The translations under genes were made by a program, and so were the position numbers. From contig NZ_KQ976354.1 of assembly GCF_000346485.2 (NCBI RefSeq), forward strand, positions 4,918,436 through 4,982,435: a DNA stretch of 64,000 nucleotides. Direction: 5' to 3'. The notes under the pieces are model-generated. The model was given only the letters and a program-made list of their open reading frames with translations. It was not told the DNA's origin and did no database searches. Positions 36,940 through 45,600 of the stretch are shown here, piece after piece. The stretch is from Scytonema hofmannii PCC 7110 (GTDB lineage: Bacteria; Cyanobacteriota; Cyanobacteriia; Cyanobacteriales; Nostocaceae). The first letter of the stretch is position 1. Every line of letters starts with the position of its first letter.

Positions 36940-39900
36940 ATGAAAACAAAACCCTGGCTGAGTTGTTGGCAATTACGATTTGTAGGACTTTTGACATTAA
37001 TAGGGATAAATATCTTTGCTAACAAAGCCTTGGCTCAGAGTACTCCCAGTAATATCCAAGCCGATGATACCCTTGGAACTGAATCATCTCAAATCATACA
37101 AAATTTTCAGGGACAACCAAGAGAAGTCATTACTGGTGGTGCAACTCGCGGAATTAACTTATTTCATAGTTTTCAAGAATTTAACGTCAGTGAAGGAAGA
37201 GAAGCTTATTTTTTCAGTCCTAGCGCAGATATCCAAAATATTCTGGCACGAGTCACAGGTGGAAACCGCTCGGAGATTTTGGGTACGCTGGGTACTAATG
37301 GCAACTCCCAACCCAATTTATTTCTAATCAATCCCAATGGCATTATATTTGGGGGAAATGCCAGATTAGATGTGCCAGGTGCTTTTGTAGGGACGACTGC
37401 AAATGGAGTCCAATTTGGAGATCGAGGATTATTCAGTGCGACAAATACCCAAGCACCAGCTTTGTTAACAGTGAATCCCAGTGCATTGTTTTTTAATCAA
37501 ATGAATCGCGGTGAAATAATTAACCGGAGTCGTCAAATTTCAACACCAGGAAGTTTTTACTTAATAGGGGGAAATATTACGTTCGATGGTGGTATTGCAG
37601 CTTCGCTAGGAAATCGTTTGGAATTGGGTGCAGTTGCTCTAACAGGAACTGTTGAGTTGATTGGTAGCGGTAATCAAATGCAGTTAGCCTTCAGAGAAGG
37701 TGTACCAAAGGCAGATATAGTCCTGCAAAATAACGCCCTTGCCTTCACAACTGGAGGAGGTGCAATATCAATCAATACTGGTAACTTAAGCCTTTTTGGA
37801 AATAGTATTATTGGTTCATTTCTTGCAGCAGGGGAAGGTCAACCAGGTGTAGCTGGGGGAGATGTCGTAGTTAATGCAACTGGCAATGTTACACTAGACG
37901 ATCGTAGTAGCATTGCTAATCAAGGTTTAGAAAATTCTTTAGGCGATACCGGAAATATTACAGTTAACGCCCAGTCAATTCGTCTCACAAATCAAAGCCA
38001 AATTAGTAGTCCTAGTCCAAGAAGCCGGGGAAATATTAATTTAAATGCTAAGGATAATGTCAGCCTTGATAATAGTGTGATTAGTACCAATGGAATCTTG
38101 AATCCGATAGGGAAATCAGGCAACCTGACAATCGCTGCTCGAAATATTAATTTAAGTAACCGATCCATAATTGATTCTGGCAATATTGGACAAGGACAAA
38201 GTGGAAAGATCGACTTAAAAGCTCAAGAAACTATTTCGATGACTAGTAGAAGTACTATTTCAAGTGGTTCTACTGCATTTGGTTTTGGTCAAGTTAATAA
38301 TCTGCCTAGCGGTGATATTGAAATCAAAACAAGAAACCTCACGCTCGATGGTAATAATACTTCCATCAATTCTTCAAATCTTGATGAGGGAAGGGGTGGA
38401 AATGTTCGTATTATCGCTGATGATTCAATTGCATTAAATGAACTTGCATCAATTTCATCTACCAGCACTGGTCAAGGCGATGCAGGAAATATCGAACTTC
38501 AAACGCGATCGCTAACGCTTGCTAACGGAGGAAGTATTGGTACGCAATCATCAGGACGTGGTAGTAGTGGAAATTTATTAATTAATGCTTCTGACTCTGT
38601 TAATTTGAGCGGTATAACAACATTTATCGATCCACAAACTGGAGAGACAATCACTACAGGAAGTAGACTAGCAACCAGTACTTTTGGTACTGGAAATAGC
38701 GGACAATTAACTATTAATACACAACGATTAAGCGTTAACGATGGTGGAGAGATTACTACGAGTACTGAGTTTGGTCGCGCAGGAAATTTAACCATAAACG
38801 CTAAAGATTCAGTAGAGGTTGTAGGTCAAACTCCTAGCTCAGGAAATACTCGTAGTACTATTTCTACTAGTACTTTTGGGTCTGGAGATGCCGGAAGTCT
38901 CAGCATAATTACAGGTCGTTTAAGTATTCGTGATGGTGGATCTATCACAACTTTGACATCTGGTACGGGCAAAGGAGGAAATTTAACTGTAGATGCCAAA
39001 GACTCAGTAGAGGTTGTAGGGAGATCGCCTAGCTTACCTAATGGTCTAAGCAATATCTCCACTAGTACTTTCGGCTTTGGAAATGCAGGAGATATGAGGA
39101 TTAACACAAACCATTTCAGCGTTCGAGATGGAGCACGAGTCACGACTTCCACCTTTAGTAGAGGTAAGGGAGGTAATTTGACTGTTAACGCTGACCTTAG
39201 TGTAGAACTCATTGGTACATCTAGTGACGGTCTTTTTTTTAGTGGTTTGGGTGCGGCGGCTGAATCAGGCTCAATTGGCGATGCGGGAGATTTAACGATT
39301 ACCACTCAAGATTTACTCGTGCGAGATGGAGCACAGATTAATACGGGTACATCTGGTGAGGGTAAGGGAGGAAATTTAACTATCAATACCTCTAATAAAG
39401 TACAACTCACTGGTACGTCTTCTGACGGTCGTTTTGTCAGTGGTTTGGGTACTTCTAGTAACCAAGATTCAACTGGTGATGCAGGAAATTTGACAATTAC
39501 CACCCAAGATTTAATTATCCAAAATGGGGCATTAGTTACAAGTGCTACATCTGGTGCAGGTAAAGGAGGAAATTTGACAGTCAATGCGAGTGGTAGCGTG
39601 GAAGTCATGAGTGCTAGCAGGTTGAGTGCATCCACAAATCAAGGCTTAACAGGAAACGCGGGAGACTTAACGATTAATACCCAGAACTTACTTGTGCGCG
39701 ATGGTGGACAAGTGGATGCAGTTACATTCGGCGCACGTAACGGAGGAAATTTAATTATAAATGCTTCTAAGAAGGTGGAAGTTATTGGTAAGTCAGCAGA
39801 TGGTCAAACTACCAGCATCTTAAGTACTTCTGCGTTAAGAGGTTCAACTGGAGACGCAGGAAGTTTGAAAATTACTACTCAAGATTTACTTGTGCGAGAT

Positions 39901-41613
39901 GGGGCACAAATTGACGCTAGCACAAATGGTAGAGGCAAAGGGGGTAATTTAACTGTAAACGCCTCAAACAAGGTACAGTTGATTGGCACTTCTGCTGATG
40001 GTCGTGTTATCAGTGGTTTGGCCACGTCTGCTCAAGCAGGTTTAACTGGAGATGCAGGAAGTTTAACGATTAATACCCAAGATTTACTTGTACGAGATGG
40101 AGCACGGATATTTACTGGAACATTTGGTACAGGTAGGGCGGGAAATTTAACAGTCAATGCCTCTAATAAGGTTGAACTGGTTGGCACATCTGCTGATGGT
40201 TTTCCTGGTGGTTTAATTGCATCTGCTGAAAGAGGCTCAACCGGAAATGCAGGAAGTTTAAAGGTTGATACAAAAAATTTAATAGTAAGGGATGGGGCGC
40301 AGGTTTTAGCAAGCACGTTTAGTTCTGGACGAGGTGGAAATTTAACTGTAAATGCTTCAGAAAGCGTGCAACTTATCGGTCAGTCAGTGAATAGCAATTT
40401 TCTCAGTGGCTTATTTGCCTCTTCTGAAAAAGGTGCAACTGGAGATGCGGGCAATTTAAATGTTAATACTCAACGTTTACTTGCGCGAGATGGGGCGCAA
40501 GTCATAGCTTCTACGTTTAGTTCGGGACAGGCGGGAGATTTAACTTTAAATGCTTCACAAAGCGTGCAACTGATTGGTCAATCAGCTCGTGGTGGGTTTT
40601 CCAGTGGTTTATTTGTTTCTGCTGAACCAGACTCAACCGGGGATGCAGGAGATTTGAAGGTTAATACCCGTCAATTACTTGTAAGCGATCGCGCTGGGAT
40701 ATTTGTCAATAGTCAGGGAACAGGGAACGCAGGTATTATGACCATCAACGCTAATACTATCCGCCTAGACAACAACGCCTCACTCAACGCCAACACTCGC
40801 AGCCCCAACAAAGATCCTAATAGAGAACAAGCAACCATCAACCTCAACTCTCGAAACCTAGTTCTTCGTCGCAACAGCAACATCACCACCAATGCAAGTG
40901 GCGAAAATGTCGTTGGTGGTAATATCAATATTGACACCGATTTCTTGATTGCGATCGAAAACAGTGATATCAGTGCCAACTCAACTGACTTCCGGGGTGG
41001 AAATGTAAGAATCAAAACTCAAAGCATCTTTGGGACGCAGTTCCGCGATGCACTCACCTCTTTGAGTGACATCACAGCTACAGGCGCAACGCGAGAGTTA
41101 AGTGGGAATGTAGAAATCACTCCACCGGATGTGGATCTTACCAGTGGATTAGTCGAACTCCCAATTAATCTGGTTGATGCCTCCAATCAAATTTACACTG
41201 CTTGCACTCCAGGAACTCGACAATTCCAGAATACTTTTATTTCCACAGGACGTGGTGGATTGCCGCTTAATCCTATTGAACCACTTCAAGATGCAACTAC
41301 TATTGCACAATGGGTGAGATTGCGATCGCCCCTCAACGCCCAAACCACTCAAAGTCCCTTGATTACAGATTATAATGTGCGATCGTCCAACAGACAACGG
41401 CAAAGTCAAACGCAAAGAGAAAACTCAGCCAACACCGCACCTCAATCAACAGATATTTTAAGCACTACCAAAGTTACAGTAGCAACTCAAATTGTGGAAG
41501 CTTCAAGCTGGGTAGTTGATCGCAATGGTAACATCGAACTCCTGGCACAAACTCCTAGTGTCACCGCTCACAGCTCTTGGTTTCCATCTGCTTCTTGTCC
41601 CGTGTCTCAATAA
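36940..41613 (+). CDS. TPS-secreted filamentous haemagglutinin-like protein 1
   Basis: 1557 residues; the ATG at 36940 has GGAGA nine bases upstream. A signal peptide ends at ANKALA. The N-terminal TPS domain (about residues 35-250) carries the secretion landmarks GGATRGINLFHSF, LFLINPNGIIFG and NPSALFFNQ. It is followed by a parallel beta-helix of glycine-rich repeats; in the middle, roughly ten units of about 65 residues recur (GDAGNLTI, LLVRDGAQ, GKGGNLTVNAS). The C-terminal end shares long identity with the second TPS protein (VDLTSGLVELPINLVD, YTACTPGTRQ, final SASCPV), with two conserved cysteines that could form a disulfide. It would be exported by a TpsB porin not present in the window, as an adhesin or surface filament. 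Confidence 0.88.
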   Translation: MKTKPWLSCWQLRFVGLLTLIGINIFANKALAQSTPSNIQADDTLGTESSQIIQNFQGQPREVITGGATRGINLFHSFQEFNVSEGREAYFFSPSADIQNILARVTGGNRSEILGTLGTNGNSQPNLFLINPNGIIFGGNARLDVPGAFVGTTANGVQFGDRGLFSATNTQAPALLTVNPSALFFNQMNRGEIINRSRQISTPGSFYLIGGNITFDGGIAASLGNRLELGAVALTGTVELIGSGNQMQLAFREGVPKADIVLQNNALAFTTGGGAISINTGNLSLFGNSIIGSFLAAGEGQPGVAGGDVVVNATGNVTLDDRSSIANQGLENSLGDTGNITVNAQSIRLTNQSQISSPSPRSRGNINLNAKDNVSLDNSVISTNGILNPIGKSGNLTIAARNINLSNRSIIDSGNIGQGQSGKIDLKAQETISMTSRSTISSGSTAFGFGQVNNLPSGDIEIKTRNLTLDGNNTSINSSNLDEGRGGNVRIIADDSIALNELASISSTSTGQGDAGNIELQTRSLTLANGGSIGTQSSGRGSSGNLLINASDSVNLSGITTFIDPQTGETITTGSRLATSTFGTGNSGQLTINTQRLSVNDGGEITTSTEFGRAGNLTINAKDSVEVVGQTPSSGNTRSTISTSTFGSGDAGSLSIITGRLSIRDGGSITTLTSGTGKGGNLTVDAKDSVEVVGRSPSLPNGLSNISTSTFGFGNAGDMRINTNHFSVRDGARVTTSTFSRGKGGNLTVNADLSVELIGTSSDGLFFSGLGAAAESGSIGDAGDLTITTQDLLVRDGAQINTGTSGEGKGGNLTINTSNKVQLTGTSSDGRFVSGLGTSSNQDSTGDAGNLTITTQDLIIQNGALVTSATSGAGKGGNLTVNASGSVEVMSASRLSASTNQGLTGNAGDLTINTQNLLVRDGGQVDAVTFGARNGGNLIINASKKVEVIGKSADGQTTSILSTSALRGSTGDAGSLKITTQDLLVRDGAQIDASTNGRGKGGNLTVNASNKVQLIGTSADGRVISGLATSAQAGLTGDAGSLTINTQDLLVRDGARIFTGTFGTGRAGNLTVNASNKVELVGTSADGFPGGLIASAERGSTGNAGSLKVDTKNLIVRDGAQVLASTFSSGRGGNLTVNASESVQLIGQSVNSNFLSGLFASSEKGATGDAGNLNVNTQRLLARDGAQVIASTFSSGQAGDLTLNASQSVQLIGQSARGGFSSGLFVSAEPDSTGDAGDLKVNTRQLLVSDRAGIFVNSQGTGNAGIMTINANTIRLDNNASLNANTRSPNKDPNREQATINLNSRNLVLRRNSNITTNASGENVVGGNINIDTDFLIAIENSDISANSTDFRGGNVRIKTQSIFGTQFRDALTSLSDITATGATRELSGNVEITPPDVDLTSGLVELPINLVDASNQIYTACTPGTRQFQNTFISTGRGGLPLNPIEPLQDATTIAQWVRLRSPLNAQTTQSPLITDYNVRSSNRQRQSQTQRENSANTAPQSTDILSTTKVTVATQIVEASSWVVDRNGNIELLAQTPSVTAHSSWFPSASCPVSQ

Positions 41614-41674
41614 TAAATCTATATTCCAATAGTCTTGACAGGAAAAAACCTTGCCAGAATTTGTATTAACACTC

Positions 41675-41710
41675 TAAAATCCCGGTTTCACGTGAGTGAC
41701 CGAGATTTTA
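41675..41710. terminator. Hairpin between TPS gene 1 and the RTX gene
   Basis: TAAAATCCCGGT and ACCGAGATTTTA pair with one mismatch around a 12-base loop. It sits between convergent genes and can serve both. Confidence 0.75.
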
Positions 41711-41724
41711 AACTTTGACTCTGA

Positions 41725-42381
41725 TTAAGCTACTACCTGTATGTTTTGGTGGGTGAAATTTAAATTAGATGATAGTCGTGCGATCGCGACTTGCGCTTGT
41801 AAACCTATACCATCTGCGTCATAAGCTAGGATTCCATTAGTAGAGTTGTATATGAAGCGTACATCACTGGTAGTAGCACTGCTACCCAAGCTCAACTGTC
41901 CTGAAGTTAGTAAGATTTCTTGAGCTAAGGTCGGTGGTGTAAGTCCTACAAAGCCTGAAGCAGACACGACAATCTTGTCCTCAAGAACATCAAAATCAGT
42001 AATCGTGTCAATGCCATCATTTGAAGATAGAAAAACAAAACTGTCTGCTCCAGTTCCGCCAGTAAGAGTATCATGACCACCACGACCAATCAGCACATCC
42101 TTACCGCTACCTGCTTGCAAGATGTTATCTTGAGAATCACCAACAACAAATTGCCTTGTAAAGCTTGTACCGTCTGAGGAAGAGCTAACAAATCCTCTAG
42201 TATAGACAGAATTATTATCTAATAGTTTAACAGCACCAATAATGTCAGAAATACTGCTGTTAGCATTGAGAGAAGACCAAGTTACTGAATTTCCTTGCGT
42301 TGGAAGGTTAGGTGCTGGATATTTTATAGTAAAGGGAATCCCCTTATCTGTCAAGTAATCAACTATAGAAAAAGTAGCCAT
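41725..42381 (-). CDS. RTX (hemolysin-type calcium-binding) protein
   Basis: 218 residues. A central nonapeptide block GSGKDVLIGRGGHDTL then GGTGADSFVF is the RTX calcium-binding repeat, followed by a C-terminal module (DGIDTITDFDVLEDKI and FIYNSTNGILAYDADG) like the serralysin C-terminal secretion domain. There is no N-terminal signal peptide, consistent with type I secretion through the C-terminus. The N-terminal 90 residues are unassigned. It is short for an RTX protein and lacks a visible catalytic domain; it may be an adhesin or matrix protein. No type I exporter lies nearby. It is divergent from TPS gene 2 and convergent with TPS gene 1. Confidence 0.83.
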   Translation of the reverse strand: MATFSIVDYLTDKGIPFTIKYPAPNLPTQGNSVTWSSLNANSSISDIIGAVKLLDNNSVYTRGFVSSSSDGTSFTRQFVVGDSQDNILQAGSGKDVLIGRGGHDTLTGGTGADSFVFLSSNDGIDTITDFDVLEDKIVVSASGFVGLTPPTLAQEILLTSGQLSLGSSATTSDVRFIYNSTNGILAYDADGIGLQAQVAIARLSSNLNFTHQNIQVVA

Positions 42382-42593
42382 ATCTCACTATCTCCTTTGG
42401 TTTCAATGAATGAGTTAGAGCTTTTGCATTGACAACAAAAATGTAGAGCAAGCCGCACTGAGTTTGCAAGTAGAAGTTAAGCTTGACTCAATTTTCTTCT
42501 ATCTCTTTATTGGTTGAGCAAAATTAATTTATTCACCACACAGTTCGTAAAAGGCGATCGGGTTCCTGCAATGTTATTTGTAAAGCTTATGTA

Positions 42594-42662
42594 TCAATCA
42601 AGTTTCTTGACACCTACACTCTATAATTGAGAGTGCCAAACTAAATTGAATAGGAGAGTGCC
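42594..42662 (+). promoter_or_regulatory. Promoter-leader block, copy 1
   Basis: Block directly before TPS gene 2: TTGACA, then an inverted repeat CACTCT-ATAATTG-AGAGTG containing TATAAT, then AATAGGAGAGTGCC before the ATG. TTGACA and TATAAT are only nine bases apart, so they are not one sigma-70 promoter; the palindrome may be an operator. Almost identical copies occur at 50801 and 53350. Confidence 0.7.
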
Positions 42663-45600
42663 ATGTCTGGGGTGTCTGCGGATTTGTGCTACTGGCAAGG
42701 ATTGGGAATAGCGATCGCTTGCACAATAGTCTTGTATGCAAATAACTCAGTTGCTCAAATCATCCCAGATACCACTCTTCCCAATAATTCCAACGTTAGG
42801 TTAAACGGCAATACGACGATTATCGAAGGTGGAACCACAAGAGGAGTGAATCTATTCCACAGCTTGAGAGAGTTTTCCATTCCACAAGGTTTAGGGGCTT
42901 TTTTCAATAATGCACCAGAAATTCAAAACATCTTGACACGAGTAACAGGTGGATCGATATCTAATATTGATGGTTTGATTCGTGCTAACGGCAAAGCCAA
43001 CCTATTTCTCCTCAATCCCAATGGAATTATATTTGGTCCGTCTGCACGGTTGGATGTTGGGGGTTCGTTTCTAGCAAGTAGCGCCAGTAGCTTGAAATTT
43101 GCAGACGGTTTTGAGTTCAGCGCCACTAATCCTCAAACAACATCATTGCTGAGTATAAATGTCCCGATTGGTTTGCAGTACGGAACTAATCCAGGCAAGA
43201 TTCAGGTACGGGAGTCCTTTCTGGAAGGAAAACTAGGTCAAACTTTGGCGCTAGTGGGTGGTGATGTGAGCGTCGAAGGAGGGAGTTTGCGTTCACCATC
43301 AGGTAGGATTGAGATTGGGGGAGTAGCTGACCTTGGGATGGTGGAGATAAAAGGACAGCAGCCTGATGGAGTGTTTCGGTTAACATCGCTGCTATTTCCA
43401 GAAAACATTGGGCGATCGGATGTTTTACTAAGCAAAGGAGCAGCTATTAATGTTACTGGTGCGGGTGAGGGTAGTATTGCAGTCAACGCTCGTAATTTAG
43501 ATGTTTTGGAAAGAAGTGTCCTTTCGGCTGGGATTGGGGATGGTTTAGGGACAATTGGCGCAGCAGCTGGAGATGTCACCCTGAAAGCAACAGAGGATAT
43601 AAAATTTGTAGAGAGCAACGTCTTTAATGTTGTGCGCCCTCAAGCAATAGGCAATGGAGGAAATATCATTATTTCTGGGCGATCGTTGTCTTTAACTAAT
43701 GGTGCTATATTATCAGCTAGCACAGCAGCAGAAGGCAATGCAGGCAATGTTAATGTTGATGTCACAGGTACAGTTACGATTTCTGGAGCTAAGGATGGAT
43801 TTGCTGGTGGAATTGTCAGCATTGTGGGAACGGGAGCAAAAGGTAATGGTGGGAACATCACAATCTCTGGTGGTTCCTTCTCCCTCACCGATGGTGCTAA
43901 ACTACAAGCCAACACTTACGGAGAGGGGAATGCAGGTAATGTTACCATTGATATTACAGATGCAATAACGATTTCTGGTGTGAAGAATGGATTTCCTAGT
44001 GGAATTGACAGCGCTGTGGGAACGGAGGCAAAAGGTAAGGGCGGAAATATTACTATTACCAGTAATTCGTTGTCTTTAACTGATAGTGCTCAATTAGTTG
44101 CTAGCATCTTTGGAAAAGGGGATGCAGGAAGTATAACAATCAACGCCAGAAATATCACTGTTGCTGGAGGTAATCAAGGCTTGAGGAGTGGCGTATTTAG
44201 CAATGTGGAATCAGGAGCCGTAGGCAATGGTGGGAACATCAACATTAACGCAGCTACATTGTCGCTCGTTGATGGTGCTCAGCTACAAACTTTGGTTCGT
44301 GGATCTTCTGACAACACACTTGCTCAAGGAAATGCAGGCAATGTTAACATTGATGTTACAGGTGCAGTCAGAATTTCTGGGAGAAAGGACGGATTTTTTA
44401 GTGGAATTGGCAGCAGTGTGTTACCGGGTGTAAAAGGTAATGGCGGAAACATTACGATCGCTAGTGGTTCTTTGTCCTTAACAGATGGCGCTCGACTATC
44501 TGCCAGCACTAATGGAGAGGGAAATGCAGGCAATGTCTTGGTTAATGCTAAAGGTGCAGTCACAATTTCTGGGGTGAAGGATGGATTTTCCAGTGAAATT
44601 GCCAGCACTGTGGCAACAGGAGCAAAAGGGAATGGTGGGAACATTACTATCTCTAGTAGTTCGTTCTCTTTAACTGATAGTGCTCGACTAGTTGTTGGCA
44701 CTGGTGGAGAAGGGAATGCAGGCAATATCAAACTTGATGTCACGGGTGCAGTAACAATTGCTGGACTCAAGGATGGAATTCCTAATGGAATTTTCAGCGG
44801 TGTGGTACCGGAGGCAAAAGGGAATGCTGGAAATATTACGATCGCTAGTGGTTCTTTGTCCTTAACTGATGGCGCTCTACTATCTGCCAGCACTAATGGA
44901 GAGGGAAATGCAGGCAATGTCTCGGTTAATGCTAAAGGTGCAGTCACAATTTCTGGGGTGAAGGATGGATTTTCCAGTGAAATTGCTAGCGCTGTGGAAA
45001 GGGGAGCAAAAGGGAATGCTGGGAATATTACGATCTCTGGTAGTTCGTTATCTTTAACTGATGGTGCTCTACTGATTGCTAGCAGTGCTGGTAATGGCGA
45101 TGTAGGCAATATCAATATTGATGTTACTGATGCAGTCACAATTTCTGGGAGAAAGGATGGAATTCGTACTGGAATTGGCAGCACTGTAGAGACGAGCGCA
45201 AAAATTAATAGTGGGAACATTACGATCGCTGGTGGTTCGTTGTTCTTAAATGATGGCGCTCAACTATCTGCTGCCACCTTTGGAAATGGAGACGCAGGAA
45301 ATATCAATATTAATGTCACAGGTGCAGTCACAATTTCTGGGGAGAAGGATGGATTTCCCACTTCAATTGGCAGTAATGTAGAAAGGGGAGTAAAAGGGAA
45401 TGGTGGAAACATCAGTATCTCCGGTAGTTCGTTCTCCCTCTCTAATGGTGCTGTTCTAGCCGCCAGCACTGCTGGTGAAGGAAATGCAGGTAATGTTAAC
45501 GTTGATGTTACAGGTACAGTCACGATTTCTGGGACGAATGAAGGCTCTTTTAGTGAAATTAGCAGCAGTGTAGAAACGGCAGCACAAGGTAAGGGCGGGA

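Noticed and set aside
42605-42630. TTGACA and TATAAT before TPS gene 2 as one sigma-70 promoter
   Set aside because: Only nine bases separate them; one may belong to another promoter or to the palindromic operator.
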